From positions 2,465,001 to 2,529,000 of the forward strand of contig JAQISU010000192.1 in assembly GCA_029339505.1 (NCBI GenBank): a DNA stretch of 64,000 bases, in the 5' to 3' direction. The notes beneath the pieces were generated by a model. It was not told the DNA's origin. It saw nothing but the letters and a program-made list of their open reading frames with translations, and ran no database searches. Below, piece by piece: positions 40,297-50,690 of this stretch. The stretch is from Unio delphinus. Its lineage: Eukaryota; Mollusca; Bivalvia; Unionida; Unionidae. Every line of letters starts with the position of its first letter. Positions within the stretch are counted from its first letter, which is position 1. The position numbers were made by a program, and so were the translations under genes.

Positions 40297-40983
40297 TTAG
40301 GACTTTACAAACAGACTAATTTTTAGAACCTCACCTTGTAGATCAATCAGATTATTAGACTGGTCAGTGAGTTTGAAGTTGATTCTCGTTAGCAAATTAT
40401 TATGACATCGCATATAGACTGGATTAACCGGAGACTCAATTATTAGAAATCCGGGTGGAGCTGTTGGTGCAAATGAATATAGAATATATCCCTGCTGAGC
40501 TTGATTTGATCGTTCGAGAGTTATTTGATAACTTCCCTCGATAACATCACATACTAAATTGAGCGCAATCACCGATGAAATATTCACATTTTGAGGAGCA
40601 ATATGCCTGCCGCCACCATCTGGGTCATTATTATATGTCAGGATAGTTGTTTGTGGTTGTGGTTTTGTTAATTTTTTCCATGCGTCATGGATTTTTTTGA
40701 AACCTTCATCGATGGCATCATTGAGAGATTTTTGTAGTTCTGATATATTATATCCGTGTAGTTTGAGTGTTGGAATATCTTCTACGCGTATACTATACTT
40801 CGTTGCAAATTCTGTTCTTGTTTTAGGATTATCGTCACCTAATATCTCTTGAATGATTTGCAAATGAAATATTTCTATGTCATTGATGATTTTGTTACAT
40901 GTTTCTACGACGCTGATAAATTCATCTCGGGTGAGAGTACCGGATTTAAGAGACATTAACAACAGTGAAATATCATTATTCAT
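40297..40983 (-). pseudogene. Penton-like capsid protein, C-terminal part (228 codons), with a helical N-terminal region
   Basis: Starts MNNDISLLLM and first gives about 110 residues rich in helix formers (EFISVVETCNKIINDIEIFH). A beta-rich region follows: VNISSVIALNLVCDVIEGSY, then PPGFLIIESPVNPVYMRC, ending KLTDQSNNLIDLQGEVLKIS. That C-terminal layout (GSY motif, PPG-x-x-I-x-E, DQ-x-N-x-I-x-x-x-GE near the end) fits the minor capsid/penton proteins of Polinton-type elements. Its frame stays open upstream to about 41046, beside the end of the N-terminal half, from which it is separated by a one-base shift at the CACTGGGG near 41049-41060. One broken gene is therefore more likely than two. 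Confidence 0.6.
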
Positions 40984-41048
40984 CGCTGTGAAATTTTCAG
41001 TGATTTTATCCTGTCGATTTGTGTAATATCTATTACCGCGATTTTCTA

Positions 41049-41669
41049 TTACCCCAGTGAAAAATTCAGTTTGGTGTAACCGCTATAGCTTTTTACTGGA
41101 TTATCAGATTTTATCCTGTCGGTGATATAATCAGATTTTTGTGGTTCAGGTGGTAAATTAACGGTTTCTCCCCGAGGTGGGATTTCAGGCCATCCTAGTA
41201 CGGTTCCTATAGAACTTTGATAGATATCTACGATATAATTTGGTGAGTTTATCTCAATCGCGGATGATAGCGTCGGCTCGTGAACCATTATAGCGATTTT
41301 TGATTCTGCTCCAGTAATTGATTTTATTCTACTCTGGAATTCAGCATTGATTTGTTCGATTTGGTATGATCCGGTTGGTATTGAAACAACGTTCCAGTCT
41401 GGAGTTCCATCTTCGCGATTCTTATTCGCAAATACTAAGCTGTTATTCGGTTGTTGACCGCCAAATGCTACCGACCTAATGTTAGGCCAACTGTGATACA
41501 CTCGTAGTTTTGCTAGCGCTATCTCGTTCACGGGAATCGGAATAGGGAAATTCACACTGAATTCAGGATTCGTTGATGTTATTGAGATCATGCTGGCTTG
41601 CACTGGGTTTGTGTTCTCCACAATTCGTTGAAGTAATTCCTGCGGTGTTGTCATTGTTATTATACTCAT
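41049..41669 (-). pseudogene. Penton-like capsid protein, N-terminal part (206 codons)
   Basis: Starts MSIITMTTPQELL; the later Met (MTTPQ) is an alternative. Jelly-roll-like features: NFPIPIPVNEIALAKLRVYH, WPNIRS, then IPTGSYQIEQINAEF and SSIGTVLGW. In Polinton/PLV pentons a GSY-x-I-E-x-I-N segment followed by S-(I/L)-G-x-(V/L)-L-G is typical. The TAA after LNFSLG comes from a frameshift; the other frame continues into the C-terminal part. The 5' end overlaps the membrane/coiled-coil gene (41563-42149) in another frame, as in compact viral genomes. Confidence 0.6.
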
Positions 41670-42149
41670 GATGTATTTCTAATTTTGACATCGCGGAATT
41701 ATAAATATTTAGCATCACTGAGAACTCACTATCTGATTTAAATGTATCATCGAGCGACGACGATATCAACGAGCATAATTGCGGGTACGTGGTTGATACA
41801 ACATGAAATTTAATTATGTAGTCTTGCAGTTTGCATTGGCTGCATGATGATATTTTTTTTGTTATTATCGAAATTATTCCCGCGATTGTTGTCGCCGCTG
41901 ATATACAAATTGGAACAGCTATCGGAGCAATCATTGTCACCGAGGATAGTATTATACCAGCTCCGGTGATTACACCACTCACAGAGTACACGGTAACATC
42001 AACTGCGGTGATTCTTCGTTGGTATTTTTTATTTTTACTTGATACTCCTTAGTGAGAGTTTTGAGTTTAGTCTGAAACTCTCTGGCCTGATCATAGCGAT
42101 ATTGAGATACCGAAGGTACCGTTGATGACGAAGTCAACAGTGATGACAT
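41563..42149 (-). pseudogene. Membrane-associated coiled-coil protein of the viral element, one frameshift
   Basis: Starts at ATG 42149 (MSSLLTSSSTVP). An N-terminal helical region (EFQTKLKTLTKEYQ) is followed, after a one-base shift in the T6 run at 42025-42030, by two hydrophobic helices (GVITGAGIILSSV; APIAVPICISAATTIAGIIS). A Cys-rich segment comes next and a C-terminal SDSEFSVMLNIYN motif. The order coiled coil, hydrophobic pair, acidic S-x-S-E-F motif recurs in uncharacterised proteins of metazoan Polinton-like elements. Role unknown; membrane contact in the virion is inference. Confidence 0.55.
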
Positions 42150-42296
42150 TTTATTTATTATAACAGATTTCAATTGGAACAGTTATTTACTTAAATCCGC
42201 TACGAATTCCATATACCATGTTGTCGAAATCCTAGCCAAATTCTTATCAGTGGATGCTATCGTGAACTTTTCAGTTGGATCCTTGTCGATGATCGT

Positions 42297-43027
42297 TTAT
42301 ATCGTATTATTAACCCCAGATGAACTCGACGATGATATATTAAATTGAGTCGGTGTCACTAGTGTTAATCGATAAATACCTTTGACGGTTGCAGTGATAC
42401 TTAGTTTATTGTCTGTAGGAGTCCACGCAAATGATCCGTGTTGGATCGTGAATACTACGTTGATGGTTTTCTCATGAGGAATTTTTGTTTTTTCAATGAT
42501 TGTTATCATCCTCGGAAAATCATCTTTGATTGCTTCGATGAACTTTTTCGTCCAATCGATGGATTTTTTAATATCATGGAGTTTTATTTCAATTTTATCC
42601 AACGTGGTTCCAATAAATTTATCTACGATGTTTCTACGAAAATTTGAAAACTGTTTTCCGTTATCTTAAATTCTAGATTGAAGTGCTGCTAATTCCAACA
42701 TAGAATTTTTTAACTCATCGTTGAGAGTTTTTAATCTATCTGTAATCGTCGAAATAAGTACACCCGGTCTGAGTTTACCCTGGTCGGAAAATAGCGCAAC
42801 GGTGTTCTCGATTGCGTTTCGTTGTTTAATTAAAATGTCATCCAACGACACATTACTGGTTTTTAATTTACCCTGACGATCTTGAAATACAACTATTTCC
42901 CCGGGATCAACACATGCTAGATTCAACGTCTCAGCTATTTCATTATTCTCTTTATATCACCGGTTGCAGACATTTCTGTGGTTGGTTTCTTCAGCGCTGA
43001 TAAAGATCTCCCCCAAATATCAATCAT
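42297..43027 (-). pseudogene. Coiled-coil protein of the viral element, frameshift and in-frame stop
   Basis: ATG at 43027 (MIDIWGRSLSALKKP), 1 nt after the protease stop codon. A one-base shift between about 42934 and 42958 moves to the frame reading LACVDPGEIVVFQDRQGKLK. A TAA at 42668-42666 interrupts the same frame before the segment with KLHDIKKSIDWTKKFIEAIK. The C-terminus is beta-rich and ends in a Ser run. Long amphipathic helices suggest an oligomeric virion or fibre-like protein, but no family was recognised. Confidence 0.5.
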
Positions 43028-43028
43028 G

Positions 43029-43458
43029 TTATTTTATATAATCTCTCTCTAAAAAGCGACTACTAGTGTATTCATTTACGACAACATGTGGTGGTTTTCT
43101 CGATGTTGAAATAGCGTCAAGGACATTTAATACTTCGCTGCCGCATATTGGTGGGTCATTCATTTGTTGTGTTGGTAGCGTGGAATACCAAGTCTTCATT
43201 GGAAAAGTTTTTAAGCAATTTATATAACGCATAAATTCCTTCGGCGGGGCTAATCCATATGTATCGAAATAAACAATTGCACATGGATCAATTGCGTATG
43301 CAACCCAGTGAGTTCCATGTCTGCTGCTGTTATCGAGATTAATAATACCGGTTTCAACGCTGTTTGGTTGTGCCGGTAACTGATCTCGCATAAAAACACC
43401 TCTGAAGTTTTTAATCGCAAGTTTTTTTAGCAGCATCGAGTAAATCAAAATTGGACAT
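43029..43458 (-). pseudogene. Adenain-like cysteine protease (PRO), one frameshift
   Basis: Processes virion precursors in adenoviruses and Polintons. Probable start ATG 43458 (MSNFDLLDAAKK); an extra base in the T7 run at 43422-43428 shifts the frame before LAIKNFRGVFMRDQLP. Catalytic landmarks: RHGTHWVAYAI (His), VYFDTYG (acidic residue), a Gln in LPTQQMNDPP, and PPICGSEVL (Cys). Total about 143 codons, short but within the range for these proteases. It ends with TAA 43031-43029, tight against the next gene. All catalytic residues survive, so the frameshift is the only clear lesion and could be a homopolymer sequencing error. Confidence 0.8.
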
Positions 43459-44001
43459 GGGAACCATAGGTTCCTCAGTCAAAGACTCTACAATCGAAGG
43501 TTTGGAAATCGAAGATTTCTGAGTTAGTAAACCGTTCCTGTGATTCTCAGACCTGATCCGTGAACGGATCTCCCGCTGTACCATGAATACGGAGTTCCTG
43601 GTAGTCTTAGACCCTTTCCCTTTTTTTTCATATTCCTGTCCAGCTGCTTTCTTTAGTGCCATTCCTGCCGCGGTACCAACGGCTCCTAACGCCGCCGCTT
43701 TAGCCACCGCTGGGGCTGCTGCCGCAATCAACGCTGGAATTGCAGTTTAAAACGGGAATATACCGCCGGTTTTAATCATATTTTTGATCGCAGCTGCAGA
43801 GAGAGTGATCTGAACACCTTTTTTTTTATCCTTGAACGCGTCATTGAAGTGTTTTAATTGACGAGTCGTCAACGACAATTTATTCGCCCCGCCAGTCATC
43901 TTGTTGGGTTTCAACGTGATTGTAGTTCCACATCGCTTAGCCGATTCCGATTGCAATTTCTTGAGTTGACCGGGAGTTAACGCAACACTAATATGACTAT
44001 A
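43411..44001 (-). pseudogene. Core-like basic/hydrophobic virion protein, in-frame stop
   Basis: The frame reads TPGQLKKLQSESAKRCG, then TITLKPNKMTGGANKLSLTT and a Lys-rich stretch to TGGIFPF, where TAA 43749-43747 interrupts it. The same frame continues with an Ala-rich hydrophobic segment (IAAAAPAVAKAAALGAVGTA) and a basic tail. The basic N-terminal half plus hydrophobic Ala/Gly helix fits DNA-binding core or membrane-active small virion proteins of Polinton-like elements. No start is clear: an ATG at 44007 is followed at once by TAA. Its 3' end overlaps the protease start. Confidence 0.5.
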
Positions 44002-44073
44002 TTACATTATACAATAACAGATTAATTCTAAATCGCAAAGCGATTCAATGGAAAAATCCGAAAGGATTTTCAA

Positions 44074-45462
44074 TTACACATTTTCCACTGGTGCATCAAT
44101 TACTCTCATTCTTCCACCAACGCCTTCGAGTAGCATTGATTTATCGCTGAGAATGATAGCAACCGCTCTATAATTAGCAATAGCACCACGAAGCACATTA
44201 GCTCTAAAATGTATATCAACGACGGATTGTTTTGTTAAATCAAGATGTTTCAGCGAAAAGTAATAAATCGGATATAAATTCCTAAAATCATATTGTGATA
44301 TTTGCAAACCAGTATCGACATTTTGATCGCGTGCCATAAATGACAACAACCTATGATACACGCGGGCAATATGATTTTGACTGTAATTAAGTTGTACATC
44401 TTTGGATGGTTCCTGCTGGCCGTTTATTCTCAGCGAGACGTCTCTAACACCTAATTGATCAAATATCATATGGCTGGAGAGTTGATTGCCAACTCGTGTG
44501 CTATCCTGTAACGCAATAAATATATGACGTGGCGCAGCAACACCTTGTTTTGATGCTATGTTCCTCGTAAATAACCCATTAATATTTGATTGTTTAACAT
44601 CTGTACTTACCGTTAGCCAACTTAGTAATGATTTTCCTCCTTGGTCCATAAATGATAGTAATCGTTCTTCTGCGATGATTGATGGAGTCAACACTGGCAT
44701 CCACAATGATAGTTTTGTTAAAATGACTTTACCGGCATTAGCATCTGGATGTGCAGCATCTGCTGAAATCCTCCAAATTGCGTCATTGTCATCACTCTTT
44801 CGCACGAGTGCTACTGTATGCTTTACTCCATAGATAACTTTTCGGACATTTCTGCAGAATCCAAATATATGATGCAGTGGAATCGCGCATGAAAATGATC
44901 TACCGGCTCCTCCCAACATTAATATACGTGTTGCAGCTCCTAGATTGAAATTAAGATCAGCATTTATAATCATATTCTCGACATCAGCATTATTATTACC
45001 AGCAAATTGATTTCCTCCAGCGGTATTTTTAACATCCTTTGCAAACATCATAGAAGGTCCTGCTGATCTTGTATAATCATCAGAATATCTCGCTAACCCG
45101 ATTATTGTTGTGGCTACATCAACATCACGTTCTATCGACTCGATCTCTTTTCCATCTATGAGATATCTTGCACTCTCAAATAGCGCCATGATACCATTAT
45201 TGACAAACCCGACTTGAGTATCAGATGGATACTGTGCTAGTACAGCAGGAGTATCAGCAGCTGTTACAAGTTCTCCTTCTACTTCGATAAACGCTTAACA
45301 AGGCAAAAAGTATTTACTGGTATCATGAACTTGAAGTTCAATTCTTGATCGACTATTTGGTTCTATTGCATGATAGGCATAGTATTGATAATTGCGTACA
45401 GAATGATCCTTGCGAACTCTGGCGTCCATATCAAACGCTGGATCAGGTGACCGTTTGAACAT
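44074..45462 (-). pseudogene. Major capsid protein candidate (double-jelly-roll type), one in-frame stop
   Basis: ATG 45462 opens MFKRSPDPAFDMDAR. After 55 codons TAA (45297-45295) interrupts the frame, which then stays open for 407 codons to the end at 44074. Features: FVNNGIMALFESARYLIDGK near the N-terminus, FSCAIPLHHIFGFC, KVIYGVKHTVALVRKSDDND, ILTKLSLWMPVLTPS, and a C-terminal NYRAVAIILSD. The IPLxHIFGF / KxxYGxKHxxxLVR / LWMPxxxPS pattern is characteristic of a capsid-like protein widespread in metazoan Polinton-like elements and often left unnamed in host annotations. About 461 residues. The double-jelly-roll fold is inferred, not visible. Confidence 0.7.
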
Positions 45463-45499
45463 TTTATTCTATATTCACTTTGATTTATCAAAGTCTAAA

Positions 45500-45970
45500 T
45501 CATCGTCGTGAAAAACGCAAGCGTTTTCGTTGTGTTATTTTTAAGCCACCTTCCGCTATCATATTTGCGATGTTGCTTTGGTCGTTGATGTATGACGGAG
45601 TCACCAGCGACGCTAGGTTTTGATCTACTGCGTTATTTATAATTTTACTAACACTCGCAGGCATTTCCATTGTAGATGGCAGTGGTCCCGGTTTCTTTCG
45701 CAGCCGAACTAGCGATGTTAATTTATCCTTCGCGGCTGAAAACGCTTTCCCGGCAAGATCTCCAACAGCACTAATACCTTTATCACGAATAACATCAATG
45801 GCTTTCATCGATGATTGTTTTACTAGCGGCGCCACTTTTGGAGCCATTCTTGCAAATAATCCTGCAATTGTATCACCGAGACCATCACCATAGTATGTTC
45901 TATAAACTGGAAACCGCGAGTTTACTACATAGACGCTGGCTGGTTTGTCATGGTTGTAGTGTATGATCAT
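45500..45970 (-). CDS. Small basic virion-type protein (protein-VI-like candidate), intact
   Basis: 156 codons from ATG 45970, no break. An N-terminal GDGLGDTIAGLFARMAPKVA is an amphipathic Gly/Ala helix, as in membrane-active minor capsid proteins; a Lys/Arg-rich middle (TSLVRLRKKPGP) and a strongly basic C-terminus (ITQRKRLRFSRR) follow. It sits between the major capsid candidate and the next virion gene. Function is inferred from composition and position only. One of the few intact frames of the element. Confidence 0.5.
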   Translation of the reverse strand: MIIHYNHDKPASVYVVNSRFPVYRTYYGDGLGDTIAGLFARMAPKVAPLVKQSSMKAIDVIRDKGISAVGDLAGKAFSAAKDKLTSLVRLRKKPGPLPSTMEMPASVSKIINNAVDQNLASLVTPSYINDQSNIANMIAEGGLKITQRKRLRFSRR

Positions 45971-46106
45971 TCTTATTCTGAAATTGCTAGCAATTTCTAA
46001 ATACTAGTGTTTTCAATTGTTATTTATCTAATGTCGAAATCGTAAACGATTTCCAATCCGAAGAATTTTCGACTTCATCACCGATGATGAAAAAACCAAG
46101 GGATTT

Positions 46107-47236
46107 TCAGTCGCTGTAATAATCCGTAGGTGAAAATTCTACGAATTTTCCATTTTCTACTAACTCGTCAATGAAATCTCGATATAGACCAATATCCATG
46201 ATACCGCCGGCAAATAACCGCCTGCAGATATCAGCTGCTTCATTAATTACTTCCGGTGAGTTATTTCCAGCTCGTTTCCCTCCGATGAGAACTTCTAATC
46301 GTGATATATCGCTGAGAATATTACCAGGACAACGAATTGAAATTCCACTGGAATCTCTGGAAAATCTTTGATTGGAATCTCTGGAAATTGCTGGCAATTT
46401 CTGAGATTTAGAAAATCCCTTCCCGCTACTATAACCAGTTGCTGCATCCAGTTTATCTAAATCCGTACTTTGTAAATAATTAAGATCATTATCCCGATCA
46501 GATGGTATATACAATGGTCCAAGCGAAGTTTAGGGTTGAGGTTCTTCTTGTTTTTTAGGTGAGAAAGATATTTTCTTTGAACGCTGTTGTCTTCTTCCTT
46601 GCAATTTTTGCGGTTTTTGTTGTTTTAGTTCTTCTTATTTTTTATACACTGTACCCACCGCATTGATATATCCTGTGTATGATGTATTTGTTGTGTCAAC
46701 TTGACTTTTGTTAGTTTTGATTTTGTAGAATATATCAGCCCAATGAGTTATATTTCTAACATATTTATGATGTTCTGGTTTTAACATTTTTTTCTGTTTT
46801 CATAAGTCGTAACAACAAGCGCGGGAATTTCTGCTGGATCAGTCTTATCAATTGCTGCTAACCCTTCCTCGTTAAATCTCACGCGTAAATCATCTACTGT
46901 TCTTTTTGATTCAGGTGGTTCACTAACATCAATATCACCGTGAAGTTCTTGTACAGCTTGTATTGTTTGTTCAGTTTCCGCTGCTATTTTTTCAAGTTCA
47001 CCAATAAGAGGTTTTCCCCCTGTCTCGGGAACATCCCCCCATATAGCACGCTCTATCCCCTTCGTTGTTATGGTTATTGGTTTAAACAACTCTTCAGACC
47101 CCGCAGCAAAATCCGTTTGTAAATTCTGTCTAGCTTGCAGTTTTTTCAACTGAAACCGCTTAAAACCAGTCAAAAAATAACCAAAATCAGTCAAAAAATA
47201 GCCAAAAATCAGTAAAAAACGGCCAAAATCAGTCAA
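46107..47236 (-). pseudogene. Unassigned virion-block protein with two in-frame stops and a frameshift
   Basis: The conserved-looking part starts near 47160 (LKKLQARQNLQTDFAAGSEE) and continues through helical, acidic sequence (GELEKIAAETEQTIQAVQEL). In the T7 run at 46787-46793 the frame shifts, then reads MLKPEHHKYVRNITHWADIF. TAA codons at 46637-46635 and 46532-46530 interrupt it. The tail reads YIPSDRDNDLNYLQ and ends SPTDYYSD. Upstream of 47160 the frame lies in a low-complexity tandem repeat (units of AAAATCAGTCAAAAAATA type) and no ATG is present, so the N-terminus is unknown. No family recognised. Confidence 0.45.
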
Positions 47237-47341
47237 TAACGACTAAAAAAAAATATTTTACTATGAAAATTTCAGTAATAAAAAAATATTTACTATGAAA
47301 ATTTATTTCAGTAATAAAAAAAAATATTTTGCTACGAAATT
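47237..47341. repeat. A-rich short direct repeat
   Basis: Units of TACTATGAAAATTTCAGTAA followed by A runs, repeated three times with decay, between two viral genes. Confidence 0.6.
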
Positions 47342-47782
47342 TTACAACTTTGTTGTAGTAAAACACTTATGATACCGATATATGTTTGTAGTAAGTATTT
47401 TACTAGCAATTATCCAAAGGGATTTTTCGTTTTGTTCAGTTAACAATCTTATATTTCTGATTTTTGAATTAATTGTTCTTTTTACTTCATACTCCTTCCC
47501 TAATTCGTTTCTTATTTTTTCCACGATGGTAAATAACGGGACAAACTTACTGACTTCGTCACAGCATAACAGGGAATCACGGATAGAATTCTGAATTCGT
47601 TTTATGAATGCATATTGTTTGGGTAGTGCATATTTGTTCTTGTTAGCGCCGTATTCAATATCCTGGAAGTCGGACATAATTTGATCGCAGTCTAAATTAT
47701 CTGATATGTAAATCCCCTGATATTTCAAAACTAAAATTTCGGTTATTACATCATTGATATTTTGAGAATACATATTATTCAT
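47342..47782 (-). CDS. Hypothetical protein of the viral element, intact
   Basis: 146 codons from ATG 47782 (MNNMYSQNINDVITEI) to TAA. Mostly helical, Lys/Ile-rich, no cysteine cluster beyond LLCCDE, no signal peptide or membrane segment. Located between the virion block and the HNH gene. I do not recognise it. Confidence 0.45.
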   Translation of the reverse strand: MNNMYSQNINDVITEILVLKYQGIYISDNLDCDQIMSDFQDIEYGANKNKYALPKQYAFIKRIQNSIRDSLLCCDEVSKFVPLFTIVEKIRNELGKEYEVKRTINSKIRNIRLLTEQNEKSLWIIASKILTTNIYRYHKCFTTTKL

Positions 47783-47827
47783 AATTACATATTTCTAATA
47801 TGAAAAATATATTTCCCAGATGGGTGT

Positions 47828-48319
47828 CTATGCATAAACGAATTGAATTTTTTGTCCTGTCTTTTTTGAAATCGCAGATCGATAAAATCCCTCTGCAACG
47901 CATTGAACAGAAGGTGGACAAATATCGAAATACCTACCGGCGTTAGCTATTTATTGAAATACTATTTCCTCGTTATTTGTTGTATTAAAAGATCTTACGG
48001 GTCTCGCTTTTTTCGAGTATTGTCCAGTCTATCCTCGTTTTAGATTCTCACTTTGTGAGATAGCCTGCAGATTTGATAAATAATTGTTGTTAGGTTTGGA
48101 ATCAATGTGATCGATAACAAAACCATCCTTGATCAATCCATGGAAACATTCATATATTATTCTATGATTAAGATGTATTTTCCCTCAAGCGGTAAACCTC
48201 AAATATCCTTGATTATTTACAGCACCAACTGGTTTCTTCAGTTTACAATGTCTGACAATACCATCACTGGATGCCTCACAGTTGCTGATCACGGGATGTG
48301 GTCGGAATTCTTGGTTCAT
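47828..48319 (-). pseudogene. HNH endonuclease, three in-frame stops, no frameshift
   Basis: ATG 48319 to TAG 47830-47828, 163 codons in one frame. The core reads HLNHRIIYECFHG, then GFVIDHIDSKPNNNYLSNLQ and AISQSENLK: the H-N-H metal-finger nuclease pattern (VIDH-x-D, N-x-x-x-N-L) typical of homing-type enzymes. A C-terminal NUMOD-like segment (YFDICPPSVQCVAEGFYRSA) follows. Stops: TGA 48187-48185, TAG 48031-48029, TAA 47953-47951. In viruses such enzymes are often selfish; whether this one is native to the element or a passenger is open. Confidence 0.75.
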
Positions 48320-48333
48320 TTGTATACATAATA

Positions 48334-48693
48334 CTATTTGTGTAATTCATTGTTTGGTCTAATGATTACATTTGGAAATCTTCCGATGTAGTCTTGAGGA
48401 GTTCTTATGATTTTGTCATTGACGGCTATGTCAGCGTCAGAGTCATTGATGGAGTCATTGATGGAGTTTTTGATTCTCTTGCAATAATAACACTTCAACT
48501 CTCTATATCGCTTACCACCGCAACTGAGACACAACTATGATTTTCCTCGCACCCCTACCCCACATCATATACAAGGGATCGGGCCAAGGCTTCCACGTCG
48601 AACACTTTGCATATGATATCCACAGAACTCCTTTTTGCATGATTTGTTACACGGGGTTGTTGATCCAATCATAAGCCATTTGCAATGATTCAT
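48334..48693 (-). pseudogene. Cys/His-rich zinc-binding protein, two in-frame stops
   Basis: ATG 48693 (MNHCKWLMIG) reads one frame of 119 codons to 48334. Cys/His pairs are spaced as in several zinc fingers: HC, PCNKSCKKEFCGYH, PCI-x-CGVGVRG, LCLSCGG, CYYC. TGA (48567-48565) and TAG (48537-48535) fall inside the central finger region. The C-terminal part is acidic, then ends in PNNELHK. Possible nucleic-acid-binding or transcription role. It lies 42 bp from the plus-strand polymerase gene, divergently oriented. Confidence 0.55.
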
Positions 48694-48735
48694 TATACAT
48701 AAATTCTTTTTTTAAATACTTGTTTTAATTATAGC

Positions 48736-50690
48736 ATGAAGGAGTTTGAGAGATTATCTAAAATTGCGCCCTGGAAAAATGCTAAATTCAATCTCGATAG
48801 AGTCTCTGATAAGCCAAAGAGTAAAATTCGTGATAGAACCATGATAACTAAAATTCGTGATTGTTTTAATGAATTCAAGCGTGATGGAGCATCTCATTGT
48901 TGGTCAACATTTCGAATTGATGGCATCGTTGACGCTACCATGAACGATAAAAACGCAGCAGTGATAATTTCACATCTTCGAAAAAGGTTTTTTTTTAGAA
49001 TAAAATTCATTATCCGTTCAGACACAGGAAATTGGATTATCAGGGATAAATTTGAACCCATCTTGAAGGATAAAAAAACTGTCACTGTGAGTCAAGATTC
49101 CAAACCAGGAATTTTGACTGGAATTGACAAACCGTATTACGAGAGATCTTATCCTGTAACAGCAGTTGTTTATGGGGTATATCCATTAAATGATAAACCG
49201 AGTATTGAAAAATTAAAAACCATGAAACTGTCATTGATGACTTCGTCATCGACATCGTCAAGGCTCAATTGTGTAGCAGAACGAATAATAGAACACTTCA
49301 CAAATGCATCCCGGGGGAACAAATTGACTGATCTAAAACGCCAAAAAATAAATGAATGGGAATTAACAGTTAGGAAAAACGGAGCATCGATTCAGGATAT
49401 AGCTGAATTAGAAACATCATTAAGATTTCCAATAACCGTAGCGACGATAACCGGCGAGATATTACACGAATCGAAATATAAATCAAAAGGAGCCCCAATC
49501 AAAATTATTGATCATAACGAACACGCATGGACACCTGCGGTAACAATATTTCCGCGAACACGGACAATAAAGTATATACCCGTTGAATCCCCCTCAGAAT
49601 TCTCTGAGAAAAAATTATTCGATTTTATTTACCAGTTGAGTAAAAACGATCCTGTATCAGTGTGGTTACTTCACAGCGCTGAAAACCCCGAGGGCGAATT
49701 CGATCAGTTTGTAAGACCCAATGGAGAATTATACCGCACTGAAGCCCTCCAATAGGCAATGAAAAAAACTAGCTAGTAGTTTCTCGGAGAGTTTCGACGA
49801 CGAACAATTACTAACAAATTGTTTTATAATTTCGTCAGTTGCAGCTCATTTTGCGAGAAAGAGAAACTCGTGGAAACCAACAAGAACTGAATTTCTCACA
49901 TACATCAAATCAAATTGTATAGAATATAACCACGGTGGATTATGGAATACAAAATACGACCGTGAAAGTATTATTTCAGTTGATATAGTTGCATATTATC
50001 CGGCGAGTTTTCTCGGGTACGGAGAATGCGCTAGATATTTTAAACGATTTGGACATCCCACACACGAGATGACCCGTGTTGCTATTAATGGACCACTGCC
50101 TGATTTTGATTTAACCGGATTCGCTCGTGTGGTATTATTTGAATTGGTTACAGAACTTCATCCGTGTTGTTATGTTTGGATTGGTAGACACATGTCTGTG
50201 AAACATTGGATGCCAATAGTGCTATTACGGTATATGAATGATTGTAGCATGCTGATATCGCTGATTGTCAGTGAAGCGATTATATCCTATTGAGCTCAAA
50301 CTGAAGTATGGTTACCACAACCTGATCTAGATAGTATAATCAGCGAACAACGAAAACAGTTTCCCGATCTCGACGAAGAATATATCATGAATTGGTCCAA
50401 ACTGTTATATGAAATCAGAAACAAAGATGCAAAAGATCTCGGTAGAAGAATAATCGGTAAATTCACTCAAGGTGGAAAATACGACAATAACAGATATTCT
50501 TCACGATTGATTATAGATAACGTCGAATACGATTTTATAATCACGGATATAACATCTAAGGGTATATATGTCGACCGTAAAGACGGTTTCTTGTCCGATG
50601 GAACAAAATTTGGTACAATTGTTACTTACGCAGACGGAGAAAATCTTCAGTATACACATTTGAGAGCATCTATGCTAGCTTTCGATGGAA
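48736..50690 (+). pseudogene. Family-B DNA polymerase part of a PolB-SF1 helicase fusion, broken
   Basis: From ATG 48736 a 339-codon frame (MKEFERLSKIAPWKN; IDGIVDATMNDKNAAVIISH; SKPGILTGIDKPYYERSYPV) runs to TAG 49753-49755. After a frameshift the second frame, from about 49830, carries HGGLWNTKYD, motif A SVDIVAYYPASFL with its Asp, FKRFGHPTHEMTRVAING, a TGA at 50291-50293, AQTEVWLP, then GRRIIGKFTQGGK (motif-B region) and YTHLRASMLAF. The motif C (T/D-D-S type) region is missing: the sequence jumps near 50690 into helicase sequence. Such fusions are described in Polintons, PLVs, Tlr1 elements and transpovirons. Confidence 0.75.

Noticed and set aside
43415..43435. Programmed frameshift at the A7 run before the protease
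   Set aside because: The two frames differ by +1, while an A-AAA-AAC slippery site gives -1; a one-base insertion or sequencing error is simpler.
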